A stretch of DNA of 64,000 nucleotides from positions 992,001 through 1,056,000 of the forward strand of contig NC_047076.1 of assembly GCF_902459465.1 (NCBI RefSeq), in the 5' to 3' direction. Each line of letters begins with the position of its first letter. Within the stretch, counting starts at the first letter, position 1. Positions 21,901 through 35,000 of this stretch are shown here, piece by piece. Position numbers and translations under genes: made by a program. Under the pieces are notes generated by a model that worked only from the letters and a program-made list of their open reading frames with translations, made no database searches and was not told the origin of the DNA. Source of the stretch: Asterias rubens (Eukaryota > Echinodermata > Asteroidea > Forcipulatida > Asteriidae).

Positions 21901-24504
21901 TAAAATGTTAAATTTTTTGTCAATTTTTTTTTCATTTTTCAGCTGTGAGGAGCAGCCCAAGACTCTGCTCATAGACGAGGTTGAAAAGGGAAAGAAATAC
22001 GAACTCGTCTTGACCCTTAAATCTGGGTTCTATCGCTATAGATTTGGTGACGTCATAGAGGTCGTAGGTCATCATGAGAACTGTCCAGTGGTTGAAGTCT
22101 GCTACAGGTAGGTTGAGTGAAGACACTTGTCAGTATAGACCTTATCATTATTATGAAGAAACTATGAATAAATAGTAATAGAGGTGAGAAAGTGAAGTCA
22201 AACACTGGTTACTATGTTAAAGGTCAGCAATGTCCAGTGGCCGAACTGAGGTCAGATTATGGTCAGTGCCACCGGATAACTGGTGGTCATTGTGGCAACT
22301 TTCTGGAAGTCCGGATCAGATAAAAACTACAACGAAGGGAAGCCTTCAAACAGCGAAGATTACAGTTTTGCTAACAAAACAATTGCTTACAAATTAAGCA
22401 TTTCATGTAATTCACCATTTACATAAATTACAAATCTGTAGAAGTTTTAGATCGATTTGCCATCTGGGTCAGGAGAAAATAGTGAAAAACCGATAACACA
22501 TTTTGCATGACATCGATACAAAAAAAATGAAACTCTCACTGAGCGATAAACTTCACTCGGGAATATTTATTAATTTATTTCTCATCAAAATATGACATTT
22601 CAGACAGAAACATTTCAATTGATGTTTTCTACGAGCATCATCATTAGACCATTATAAGTTTTATGTAAATCTGTTATCTTAGACGAGTTTTTTTCTTACC
22701 AATTCTGTAATGCTCATTTAACGATAATCTCACTATTGGCAATTTTTATCTTTTTCTACTAATTCTCAGAACTGGAGAGTTACTCAATTTACGAAGCGAG
22801 AAAATTGATGTAGGCGTGGCTTGTTCGGCAATTGAGCAGACTGTCTCTAATTGGTCAGACGCAAATCTCGTTGACTGGACATGCGCAGATAGTCCACTGC
22901 TTCATGAGGGAAGCAAGGGTAAGTCAAAATACTATTTATGGGATTTTTTTTTTTCTTTTTCGATTAAAGTTTTATATTCGCTTAAAGGTATTATAGGATT
23001 GGTCAGGATAAAAAACATCATTGCTTAGTTTAAGTCTGAAAGCTTACTGAGTAGAAGTTTTTACTGGAACCATTTTTCTGTGAAATAATTTCCTCTGAAA
23101 TGTAGTCATATTCGAGAAAAAATATCTGAAACCTTTTTAGAAAACCTATTAAACAAAACCGCCAAAGCTGAAATTAAGGGAAATCTGTTTCAATTACATG
23201 CTGAAAAGTGTGCTTGGTTTTCCACTATTTCCTCCTGTCCCACACAACAGATTATTAGAGACATTTCATGTATATGGTTGATGACACAAAACATAAACAC
23301 TGTCCATGTGACAATTGTATCAGCTCTACTAAATCCAATAATCCTGTATACTACTTAAAATCAATTAGCATTGCCTTAATATCCTTTAAAAAAACATTTT
23401 GTTTGGTCAGTAACTCTTATCGTTTATTTCGATAGGTGATGGTTGTGATATGTTCTACATGGTCTTTGTGGAGGTAGATGCTGCAAGCAACAATAACGTG
23501 ACAGAAGAAGAGAAAGAAATGGTAGGTTGAAATTCTACATTGTGCGTTCGAGTAGCTTCCCTGGGTCATCCCCGGTCTGTCCCCGTTGCGTTCGAAAAGC
23601 GTTTACGTCATTCCAGCAGGGGCTCACTGCCCTGCTTGTGGAGTGGGTCACTTGGGGGTGACCCGAGGTGCATGACGTTACCACGAGAGGGCGAGTGTGA
23701 TCGTTCGATTAGCACATGGCAGGGGCTCACCCGAGTGAGCACCGTGGGGTTGACCCAGGGAAGCTAATCGAACGCACACATTATATAATTATAGACTTGG
23801 CATGTACTTGCAGTTCAGAACCAGTGATTTCATTTGATACAATCATTTCATTGGATAAACGTGCAGTGACGTAAGTTTTCTATATCCGTGGTTTGATTGG
23901 TCCGAGGTGACGTTTGGCAGCTGCACTTTCGGTCGTCTGCATGATTATGGACGGGGATGGACCTACGCTAGAGGCCACTCTCTGGCGTTACTCGTGAGCC
24001 TCAAGGTGTGACGTCAGATGTTCAGACTACATTAACATTATTTTTTCCTTTGTTAATAATTATTAGTAAGGACCTTAGATAGGCTTGGTGACAGCAGAGT
24101 TACCAGGTAAAATCCATTGTTTTTGGTAATGTGCACATGCTCAGAGCTACGTTAACAATGACGATTTACCTTGTGAATCTGCTGCCACCTAGCATTCAAA
24201 TTCTCCCATTATCGATTTCTTATCAGTGTTTGATTTTATTGTTTATTATCGACTATAGTTCGATGGAATATTACGTAAGCTCCACGGTATCTATGACAAC
24301 TACCGACGCGTGGGGACGATTGCTGAGCCACGCCTACATATCGTCCAACCAGGCTCGTTCAAGGAGTTAGAAGATCTTATTATTGGTACCTCTACAACCT
24401 CTATCAATCAGTTCAAGATGCCACGTAAGCTTCGGACAAGAAAACAACTCGATTTTATGTTGACGAGAGAGGTATCAGGTTGTGTCCCGAATTTGAATTA
24501 TTGA
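18981..24504 (+). CDS. GHDC: GH3 domain-containing protein
   Basis: Exons: 18981-19095, 19794-20822, 21276-21405, 21943-22107, 22770-22918, 23436-23521, 24259-24504; all joins keep frame, giving 639 aa. It belongs to the GH3 acyl-adenylate/amido-synthetase family. Plant members conjugate amino acids to jasmonate or auxin; the animal substrate is unknown. Visible family motifs: ATP-binding ITSGTTG (169-175), a YTSGY...ES segment (386-395, in place of the plant YASSE type), and YRYRFGDVIEV (455-465). Two hydrophobic segments (about 6-22 and 34-56) suggest membrane anchoring at the N-terminus, as in animal GHDC proteins. The first ATG in frame with the second hydrophobic segment was used. The gene is convergent with the GALNT gene. 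Introns hold SINE and MITE insertions. AATAAA at 24850 or 25430 may end the transcript. Confidence 0.92.
19185..19445 (+). mobile_element. tRNA-Leu-like SINE head joined to half a family-B MITE
   Basis: 19185-19275 is a tRNA-like segment with AACTCACACTCTGGTG and a B box GGTTCGAGTCC, the same family as the head near 25.8 kb. From about 19276 the right half of a family-B element follows (ACACGGTCGGTC ... CCGAGGCAACGTTC). It lies in GH3 intron 1. The SINE probably inserted into, or replaced the left half of, the MITE. Confidence 0.55.
20935..21235. mobile_element. Family-C repeat in GH3 intron 2
   Basis: Shares ATATGACATTTCAGACAGAA, TTTCAAGGGATGTTTTC and ATCATTAGACCGTG with copies at 22385, 37134 and 62955. 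Ends near TAGTGCTCCTTTAA. No coding capacity. Confidence 0.6.
21508..21855. mobile_element. Family-A MITE in GH3 intron 3
   Basis: Diverged copy with the usual internal GGTAACGAGCAATGGGGAGC and right end CCAATCGTGTCCAGTTTCTT. Ends about 90 bp before exon 4. Confidence 0.65.
22385..22725. mobile_element. Family-C repeat in GH3 intron 4
   Basis: Second copy of family C with CACTGAGCGATAAACTTCAC, ATATGACATTTCAGACAGAA and TAATGCTCATTTAA. Non-coding. Confidence 0.55.
23541..23780. mobile_element. GC-rich foldback element in GH3 intron 6
   Basis: About 240 bp with inverted ends, GCGTTCGAGTAGCTTCCCTG at the left and CAGGGAAGCTAATCGAACGC at the right. Internal copies of GGGTCACTTGG and GGGGCTCAC further fold. 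Much more GC-rich than the surrounding intron. Confidence 0.7.
24082..24197. mobile_element. Inverted-repeat element, empty-site relative of 1650-1934
   Basis: Ends CTTGGTGACAGCAGAGTTAC and CTGCTGCCACCTAGC. Its reverse complement aligns with the outer element near 1.7 kb but lacks that element's 171-bp inner insertion. Confidence 0.65.
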
Positions 24505-26096
24505 TAGAACAACGGGTATACTTTTGGTAATTGTCAAAGACCTGTAGTCTCACTTGGTGTTTCCCAACATACAATGCATAGTATAACAAACATGTTAAAA
24601 TGGGTAATTACTCAAAATAATTATTAGCATAAAACCTTACGTATTTTTGAAGTAATTACCAAAGGTGTACCCTTGCTTTAACGTATCTGCATAACTCCCT
24701 GTATACCCATCGATGATATCTATTTCATAAAACAGGAACCTGACTATTATCTCCTGCTACTGACGCTGTGTGACGGTCATTCAAAGGAACATGATACGTT
24801 TTTTGGCAATTCTACTTTTATTTTGTACTGTTTGCTGTGTTTATTTAACAATAAATAAGCTCTATTTGTTTTTTGGTCAACACTTAAAGAAGACATAATT
24901 TAAGAAACAAAAACAATCACTTTTTTGACGATGACTTCATGCACATTTGAAATGTCATTACGTTTTGTAATTCGAATATTTTATGAAGATCCTCCATGGA
25001 TGACTGAAATGATATGAAACAACAATTGGACAAAAATTCAACAAAAAGATCACTTCTATCTCCAACACCAAAAAGGAAAGACAATTTTTTTGAACCTATA
25101 CGTAACACATGTTTTTATCGAAAATTGTGCATCTCGTTTAAATCTATAAAAAAAAACACTTAAAAAAAACAGCACACCAAATGGATAACAAAATTAAAAT
25201 GAAAACGACAAAGACATCATTTTAAAGCTTAAAAACCCACACTTTTAGATAAGTTTTACTTTGACAAGGGAAAATTATGACCATAAATGGAGGCATGTTT
25301 TTGCAATAGTTTATGCTTAAACACTAAAAGCAGATTCGTATTGCCAAGTTTGTACCTGAATCTGCTTGCATTTTGTTTGACATTTCTGTTTATTAACTGT
25401 TCAAAGACAAATGTATATAAATAGAATGAAATAAAATGTATATGATAGGTGTGTTGTTTAAAAACAAGGTGATATTGACCTAATATTTTAGGTTACTTTG
25501 CTTTTTACTTACTGAGAATGATATTTTACTATCTGTTTATTATTTGACTCAAAAATCTGTATAAATTTGTATTCATCCACACGATTCGAAAACCTGTCTC
25601 TATCGAATAATAGCACCATGTAATGGTTTACAAGGTGCTGTGGTGCAATATTCTGCTAATCAAACCAGGAACCCCGGGGCGAACCCCTTCTCTTTTCGAT
25701 AATCGACTTGGTTCTTTTACGTGCGTTACAAAACACACGGGACCAACAGCTTTACGTCCCATCCGAATGACAAATCATCGTGGTTGTAAGTATTCGTGCT
25801 TAAGGACACACGTGTCACGACTGGTACTCAAACCCACAAACTGCTGATCAGAAACACCAGAGTTTGAATCTGCTGCTCTTAACTATTCGGCCATGACACA
25901 ACCTGTTATTCTGATGTATTGGTCTCATACCCTACGTGCTTACCTGTTCATTTCACTGATCCACACTATACTAAAGAAGAACCATACAATTTTGCCGTTC
26001 TAACCTCGGTTTGGTATTAAGGCTTATCGATACAACAGAAAGGAGACAAAATGACTTCTTCTTGGGGGTTTTCAGAGGAGCACAACATTTTGAAGT
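24505..26096. other. Intergenic stretch between convergent GH3 and GALNT genes
   Basis: 3' flanks of two convergent genes. Contains an internally deleted family-A copy (24513-24682) and a minus-oriented SINE (25560-25910). AATAAA at 24850-24855 and 25430-25435 are candidate plus-strand poly(A) signals. TTTATT near 25536 (AATAAA on the minus strand) is a candidate for the GALNT gene, so the transcripts could overlap. No further coding exon seen. Confidence 0.5.
25560..25910 (-). mobile_element. SINE with tRNA-Leu-like head (minus copy)
   Basis: Read on the minus strand: a tRNA-Leu-like head (ATGGCCGAATAGTTAAGAGC, anticodon region TCAAACT, degenerate B box GGTTTGAGTACC), then a body with GGATGGGACGTAAAGCTG, GGTCCCGTGTG and GAGAAGGGGTTCGCCC. 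The body recurs in plus orientation at 29390-29545. It resembles the conserved central domains of widespread animal SINE superfamilies; exact family not assigned. Confidence 0.7.
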
Positions 26097-29000
26097 TTAG
26101 TCTTTAAGATATGCACCCCATCGCCAACGTTGAGTTTGCCTGCCATTACAGTCTGCGAGAATGACATACTGACGATCTAGTGACAAATCAAGGCACTTTT
26201 GGGAATCTACATCTTTCATTTCACCTCCCTGAAACAGTAAACAAAACAACAACAATTTGCATAAAACAAACAATAGTATAACATCAGTAATGATAGAATC
26301 ACGTCAGGGGCACTATGTGGGTTTAGTTTTGAGTCCCTACCTGACTGTGTGGGATTTCCCTGGAATAATTATCTGAGGTTTTCCTACATCTGAAACTGAT
26401 AATAGTATGCTCTCTATTGGGTTCATGGCTAGTATAGTGACTAAAAGTTTAACTTGTCTTAAAATATTTGGCTGTACAGCCTGACACTCACCCAGAATGA
26501 GTAAAACAAAAATAACATTGAAGACACTTTAAAAGTTCATCCTGCATAAGCAGGCCTGATACTTCACGGATGCAACGAAGGCGGATGCCTCCATGCCCCC
26601 TGGTCATTGCATTGGTGTCAAGATAATCCAGTAAGCATCAGGCTTGAAAGGGTTTAGTTGCAACCTCGTTCCCAAAATGTCACAAACGTAAAATATAATT
26701 AAAGTATGGTCTTATTTCTACCTTGGAATGTTCAAAGGTCAACGTATCCTTTGATTTACAGCTAAACATCATAACCTTGGGTATATTCCTCTTGCCAGTG
26801 GCACAACGAGTATCATATTGCACATGTCCCTTCTTACTCAGCTCAAAACTCTAGGAAAACAGAAAACAAAATTGGCGTTTAAATACAAAATGCACCTTAA
26901 CTTTTTTGTAGTCATTCGATTGTTTTAGTCCCATATAAAATGTAGATGTTTGCAGCCTAAATCTTATTTTTATATATTGCGATATTGCGATATTGCGATA
27001 TTGCGAGAAAAAAAATTCGAGGGTCAATCATTACTATACTTTATGCACTTACTTGGTGTCCGCCTTGTCCGTGACAGGGAAATAACGATATTTGTGGTCC
27101 CTTATTCAACATGAAATCGGCACATTTATTAATGCCTAGATTTCTAAGCTGTAATACAAAAGAAAGATATAAGTTAGATACTTATTGGTGTTCGAGCAAG
27201 TTATCTAAACAACTATTCTTAAAATAATGCCGCCTCTATCGGTAGTAATGTTGCTATCGTCACGTTACGGATATCTCTGTCGGATGTCCTGTCTCCAAAC
27301 CGACAACCATACCTCCTGATTCTCGTTTGTAAAAAGGGCCAGACTTGTTTCTTCAAGCCGCGGTTTGGTTCAAGTGACAATAAGAAGTTTGTGTTTGTAT
27401 ACTGTGGCTGGTTGCTGCTACACGTGGGCACACACATGCATTAGTCTAGCCATAGATGAAGCAAAAGCTTGGTGACTCTGGCTTTAGTTTACGACTACTG
27501 GCTTCACCATCAATGTTTAGGTGCAGAGAAAGTTGCAGTCATGTAGCCACAGCCACATGTAAAGCCACAAGACACTGCCTTTGTGGACAAGGACAAAATA
27601 TAGCACAACATAAGGCCATGTTCGAATTCACGGAAGGATTACCGACTACGGCTTGATCGCCACGCCATTGATGCCTTGTAAGTATAAATGTGTCCTTACA
27701 TTATAGCAACACGCTTAGCACTCTTTGTAGTCATAGCCAAAGCCGTGGCCGCCGACCTGGACACGGCCTATGGCTCTAATGATCTTTAATTAAAAATAAA
27801 AGGCGCATCCCCTTAAGATGATCCCCCTGTATGTTGTTTCCCATCATAGGTAACTTGGGTTTGATCCCTGGCTACATGGCAGTTAACGGTTGTATGACTT
27901 TTGACTGACACCCTGACAAAATGGTGGGACCGCCATTATGGGGCTCGATAGCTCAGTTGGTGGTAGAGCGCTGTGGCATGTTAATCCGGTGGTCAAAGAT
28001 TGAAGTCCCGCTCTGGTATTTGGTTTTCTTTGGTCAATACCTGACCAGTCAGAATCCCTAGTAGCTTATTACGTAATGTTCTGAAAAATCACAATACATT
28101 GTAAAAGGTTTTACCTCGTCTCGTGCTCTGACGTCTATATCAGGAACCACGATTTCTGGGTAGACGTTTTCTAAATACCACTTAAAATCTTTGCACTTGA
28201 GACGTTCTCTGAGGGCGACTCGTTCTGATACGTCACCAAATTTTCTTTTACGTAACTCTGGTCTTTTGGAGTAAAATATCGGCTTGTATTCATCCAGCCA
28301 TACCTCAACAACACGTTGAGTATTTCGCAAGAAGGTTCTGTGAAAATAATACAGTATTCAAATTAATATTTGGTAACTTAGAAAGATATATATATATATA
28401 GCGCGATGAGGAAATTGCAAGTACCGCAACAACTGGAAAATCTGACAATTTATCAAGCAAAGAATTTTTTTTTTTTAAAGACCAGACGTTTCATATCCTT
28501 CGAGAAAGACTCTGCTAGGGTCGAAACGTCGGGCCATTAACTGTAATTTGTATTTATACGATATAGGTCTTTTTAGTTGGTAAGCAATTTGCAAAATCTT
28601 ATTTTATTTTCTCAGTATTGAAAAAGAGTTCAATAAGAAACATTTACACATTTACACAATCTTACATTTTATTTATTTGTATGTTTTTTGTGTGAGGAAT
28701 ATCTGCTGGTAATTGTATAGCTTTATTTAGAATCACATCTTACATCATATTTCCTTCAGGGAATTTATAAGGCTGTGTTTTCCTAAATATATGTCCCACT
28801 CTTGAGCAGGGTAGGATCTCCATTGAACCACCACACATCCAGGTCTGGAAAATAATAATGTTTAGATAAAACAATAATTATTACAATGGTACAATCCCGG
28901 CCAACATGCTTGGGCCACCCATTCCCAACGTTACATAAAACCATTCCATGTCCACAACCCCTAACAAGAAACATTCGCTCCCCCCCCCCGCTCAATGTTG

Positions 29001-32000
29001 ACTGGAACGCGGAAACCATTATTATATACATCTTTTAAAGAAGGTGGAGACGTTTCAGTTTTAGATGTGGTAGAAGAAGAAAAAAGAGAAACCCACGCAG
29101 TCAGGCGGGGACTGCCTTAATGAAAATTCAATCAACATAGTTCCCTCGGTGGGATTTGAACCGGGATCCTGCAAGAGGTCAAAGGCAAGGCAAGTTACAC
29201 GACACATTAATATTTACCCTGAGCGATATCTCGATATTCTCTCCTCCCCATATATCCATTCCTTTATCATACGAACCCAACTCATAAAACCAGTTACGCT
29301 CTATCGAAAATAAACCTCCGGCAATGGTAGGAGTCCTGATGGAGAGAAAACAGAAAATCAGTTTTTTAACGATGCAAGACACTTTAACCATTTTAGCTGT
29401 GTCCTTCTGATGGGACAAAATGCTGTTGGTCCCGTGTGTTGTGTAACGCACGTAAAAGAACTCGGTGCTCTTATCGTTATGAGAAGGGGTTCGCCCGGTG
29501 TTCCTGGTCTGATCGGCAGCATACTGCGCCTCAGCACCACGTAAATCGTGGTTCTTCTTTTAAAGGAACAGGTATCATACTTCGAAAAACGTAGCTCACA
29601 TAACTTGCAGAAAAATTAATACTGCGCGCTTTGATACGCCCCTATGTTTGATAAAGCGCTATGGGAACCTATTATTTGTATTGCAATTGACTCTTCCGGT
29701 AGAAGAATCAACAATTTTAATTTAATGAATTAATGTATTAATTATTGCGTACCTTATTGGGTAGGAGTCATCTTTTCTCCGCTTCTGCTCTCGTTCTGGT
29801 ATGCCGACCCAGTGGAACTGTAGATCCCATTCAAAAGCTCCCATTATATCAGCAGAGCCAGCATAACTAAACGAAAATAAAACATCTTAAATGGATTCCG
29901 AAACCCTGTAGCCATTTTTGTAAATTTGATTCAAATTCTGTTCATGTGACTCTTATGTTGGTCAACATGGCACTTTAATGTCTTGTTAGATCATTGTTTA
30001 ATTTAGCCCGATGAACATTATCCAGTTCTATTTATTTGGATCCTAGAGTAGTCAAACTGACACTGAAGCAGTTGGTCAATGTGACACTAATTCTGACCCC
30101 GTTACATTGGTCAGTATGTCACTAACTTAGCATGCCTGTTGCAGTTAACAGAATGACCCAGATTAGTCCTTGACCCTTGTCCTTGGTCACCTTGACCCCC
30201 ATATGAGTCAATTACCTGAACGTAGTAGCATCAATGCTATCCAGAGCAGGGCACACCACCCTTGTCCTATCCTCCCATATACGTTGTAGTAGAGGCTCCA
30301 ACCATCCAACATGACACTCTACGTGTGAATCAAGGAACGTCATGATTGCACCTTGGGCAACCTCAGCCCCCCGGAGCCGAGCTCGGATTAACCCTTCTCT
30401 CTTCTCGAGACGGATGATCTTGACCTTGGGGAACTGGGCCATGTATTCGTCTAAGGGTTCCTTCAGGTAGTCTAGGAACATGAAACATCAAAACACACAA
30501 ACTATAATTTGTTTGTACCCTTATAAAAAACGAGTGATTTGCCTGTGGATCCCCCCCCCCCTCAAAAAAATAATATCAGAAAGTAGTGATATACAGTGAT
30601 TAATACACATCGATGTAATGGTAAAAGCAAATAACACACTTTATCCCTGATGCAAAACTAACACCTGTTAAAAAAAACACTGTATGCTTGCTTGCTTGCT
30701 TGATTGATTGATTGATTGATTGATGGATTGAGTGATTGGGTTTATTCGGATAAAAATACAGCAAGAACATGTCACAAATACATTCAAAACAAAAGTAGAA
30801 AAGACGTTGAAGTAAGATAAACCAAAATAGAAATACTGCACAAAATTATCCAAGGATAACCTCAAAAAGCCAATAACTCAAAATTATTCCCATTGGGGTC
30901 CTTATACACTCTCAGGCCAGAGTTGACCCGGATTCTGTGGCCCTTTGACCTGACCAATGTCAGGGTCAGTGTGACCTTGAATCGGTCTCAAAATGATCCG
31001 GAAGTGAGTCAAACATCAATCACAAAATCGATAAATATAGATTAATACAGTATTCGGAGTAGGAGTAATATCGATTCTTACACCCACCTCTCTGACTGAA
31101 ATCATCCACCAATAGGATCTCTCTAACTAGGTCAGGTGGTGATCTATTCAACACGCTGTGTACCGTGCGTAGTAACGTGGACCACGATTCCTCAGTGAAG
31201 CAAATGATGATACTGGTATCCGGAAGATCGTCCGAATATTTCTTTATCCTGCACCTAATTGTGGATTTAGACCATGTTGGAATTAGTGACTTTGGCTATT
31301 AAATGGGTTCAATTGCATTGGTAAACAGTTTGAGGAGCAGTAGGAGTAACAGTGAACTGACCAGAGCCGTAAGCCAATTTGATAAGTTCGTGTATAGCCC
31401 GATTATGGTTTGAATGCAAAGTGAGAATTTAGACCATGTTCGAATATGGTGACTTTGGCCATTTTCCCTTAAAATCAGCATGGAGGGAAAATGAACTGTC
31501 CACAGCCATTAGCCAAATTAATAGTTCGTGTATATAGTCCGATTGTGGATTAAAATGCAAATGTCAAATGTTCGCCTCAGTCAGAATAATTAATCTGAAC
31601 CTAATGCTGAAGCAACAATACTGCATTAATCGATGACAATTCTAACCTACATAATTTGTATAATAAGTGTGTTGAAGGCAGGGTGTAGCTTTGGTAATTA
31701 CTCCAAAAATGAAGGGCCATAAAAATGTACTTGGTATATAGGAAGCATTGAAGAACCAAACTCAGATGTTTGGCAATATCTCAAAAACCGCGACTTTTGA
31801 AATGAAATTTTCGCAAGTTAGTTTAGTTGTTAGATCTACATCTATTTATAGGATTAAAACAATCAAACGGTTTGAAAAATCAAAGGTATACTTTGCCTTT
31901 AAAAAAAACGTTGATATACTGTGTGTTTAAAAAAAACTACATGTATCTTTGACCTTTGTCGAGTTTTGTCTGCCTTCAGTCATAGTTATTTGGTTATTTT

Positions 32001-35000
32001 TTAACGTTTGTGTCTAGTAATGCTTTATCAAATTATTAATTTTTGTATTTTCTTTCTTTTTTATTGGGGGTGGTCTTTTGTATATAATAAGACCAACTTC
32101 TTCTAATTTCTCAATTATATTCAGATGTTTTCTAACAATTAGTACTCATTAATACAATAAGAAGAAATGAAAACACTTACTCTGGTGGTCTCCTTTCTGG
32201 TAAGGATCTTTCCAGTGATATCAAATCACTGACATACTCATTAAAAGACGCATGTTTGAAACCAATAGCAACCTTGGATGCATCTTCAGGGTCGGTCTTA
32301 ACTGGTTTACCCTTCTCCCCAGGGCCGTCTAAGTCATGTGGTTTAGAGGTCACGTCGAGGTCACGGACAGGATGAAATGCTGGGAGTTTCTGAAAGGAGC
32401 AATGGGTGACGGTTTACAATATGGTCTGGTTAAGGGCATTGGAAACCTTAGGTAATTGTGGAGACCAGTCTTTTCACTTGGTGTATCTCAACATATGCAC
32501 AAGATAACAAACCTGTGCAAAAAATGAACTCAATTGGTCGTCGAAGTCGCGAGATAATAATGGAGAAAAAAACACCAATTGTCACACGAAGTTGTGTGCT
32601 TTCAGATGCTTGAATTCGGGACCTCAAAATCAAATTCTGAGGTCTCGAAATCAAATTCAAATATTTTAGCGAGAAATACCTTCTTTCTCGAAAACGACGT
32701 TACTTCAGGGGGAGTCGTTTGTAATGTTTTATACAAACAACATCTCTCCACTGATCGCTAACAAGTAAGTTTTATGCTAGTAATTATTTTGAGCATTTAC
32801 CAATAGTACCCGCAAGTGCCTTTAATCACTCCAATGGATCGAAGCAGATTACCCTGTATGGCGTTCAAACATTTAAACCATTTAGAGATACCTATTATTA
32901 GGCATAGCAAATTAACATTTAAAGGCAGTGGACACTATTGGTTATTGTCAAAGACTAGCCTTCACAGTTGGTGTATCTCAACATATGCAAAAAATAACAA
33001 ACCTCAATCGGTCATCGAACTTGTGAGATAGTAATGAAAGAAAAAATACCCTTGTCACACGAAGTTGTGTGCTTTCAGATGCTTGAATTCGGGACCTCAA
33101 AATCAAATTCTGAGGTCTCGAAATCAAATTCAAATGTTTTAGCGAGAAATACCTTCTTTCTCGAAAACGACGTTACTTCAGGGGGAGTCGTCTGTAATGT
33201 TTTATACTAACAACATCTCTCCACTGATCGCTAACAAGTAAGTTTTATGCTAGTAATTATTTTGAGCATTTACCAATAGTACCCGCAAGTGCCTTTAATC
33301 ACTCCAATGGATCGAAGCAGATTACCCTGTATGGCGTTCAAACATTTAAACCATTTAGAGATACCTATTATTAGGCATAGCAAATTAACAAAAAGGCAGT
33401 GGACACTATTGGTTATTGTCAAAGACTAGCCTTCACAGTTGGTGTATCTCAACATATGCAAAAAATAACAAACCTCTATCGGTCATCGAACTTGTGAGAT
33501 AGTAATGAAAGAAAAAATACCCTTGTCACACGAAGTTGTGTGTGTTTGGATAGTTGATTTCGAGACCTCAAGTTCTAAACTTGAGGTCTCGAAATCAAAT
33601 TCGTGGAAAATTACTTCTTTCTCGAAAACTATGCCACTTCAGAGGGAGCCGTTTCTTACAATGTTTTATACCATCAACCTCTCCCCATTGCTCGTTTACC
33701 AAGTAAGGTTTCATGCTAATAATTATTTTGAGTAATTACCAATAGTGTCCACTACCTTTAATACATGTAACAGAGACATCTCTATTCCTATTGGATAAAA
33801 TGTTAAGAATGTACGCCATATATTGCCCCGTTTTATAGACTCCGCGGCGTATTAGTGGTTTGGTAATTAGAACAGCCATCCATTAAGGTTTTCAGTTTGT
33901 CTGATGTATAGTACTCTCTAAATGTAAAAGAGTAAAAAACACCTCTCTTTACATTTCGAGTTGTCCCTCATATGGCTATTTAAAAAGAGTGGTGGTTATT
34001 TCACTCTTTTAGAGGGGTTTCACTCCAGGACAGAGTAAAAAATCACTAAAAACGATGCAAACTTCAATCTAATAAAAGAGTGGAAGACCACTCGAAAAAG
34101 AGTTGTCCTTCATATGGCTCTTCAAAGAGTGCTTTTTCACGCTTTTGCATTTAGAGGGTACAAATTGGCTATAGCAATCAAAATGAGTATTTTTTCGACG
34201 GCTAAAATGAGAGAAAGACTTTTTTATTAGGGTCGAAACGTTAAGCCATTCTGTTTCGTATAGTTTTTACTTTATCACATAATAACATATTTCCTTGAGA
34301 TATTATCCCTAGTTGTATGCACTTTGGTAGGCATACTTTCCCCTTCTGGAGAAGGCAAATCTTTACCCCGAGGTATCCATATTTTCCCCGATATTGGTAG
34401 GCAATTCTTTAACCTAGCGTTAGGCATATTTCCCATAGTGTTAATTGCTGTATGCATATTATTCACCCTGTAGTGGTAGGCATGAGTCGTATAGGCATAA
34501 ATCTGTACCCTGACACGTGGTAGGCATTTTTATATTTTCCCTATAGTTATAGGCATGTTCTTCACCCTAGTGGTAGGCATACTTTTCCGTTGTGGATAGG
34601 AAATTATGTAGAGGCATATTCCCCCTGATAGTCTGTGACTGATATTGCTGGTACCCCGTACAATACTCACACTGTCCCCAAGGGTCGCGCCTCATGCTTC
34701 CGGCTGAATGTAAATTTACCCCATTGCTCTTCTAATAGAAAACTTCCTTTTTGAAACATCGCTGACAAGAATCATGTCAAAGAAGTTTAATAGGAAATGA
34801 CATATTCCCGCCAATGTTTTCGAAACCCCCAGTGACTACTTCCGTATGGTGAAAACTCCATTCTCAGACGATATGTGTAATTAAAATAAAGTGTAAAAAT
34901 AGAATAAGCTGTCGGTCGAGTTGGTATTTGAAAAGCGTACTGTGTAACCGTTTGTTGTAAAATGGTTATGATTGGAAAGATGTTTTAAAGTAGAATACAA

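Noticed and set aside
28744-28844. GALNT exon 7 with a non-canonical GA donor after HIF-R
   Set aside because: The exon continues through [12 protein letters not shown], which matches the family, to a normal GT donor at 28743/28742 (minus strand).
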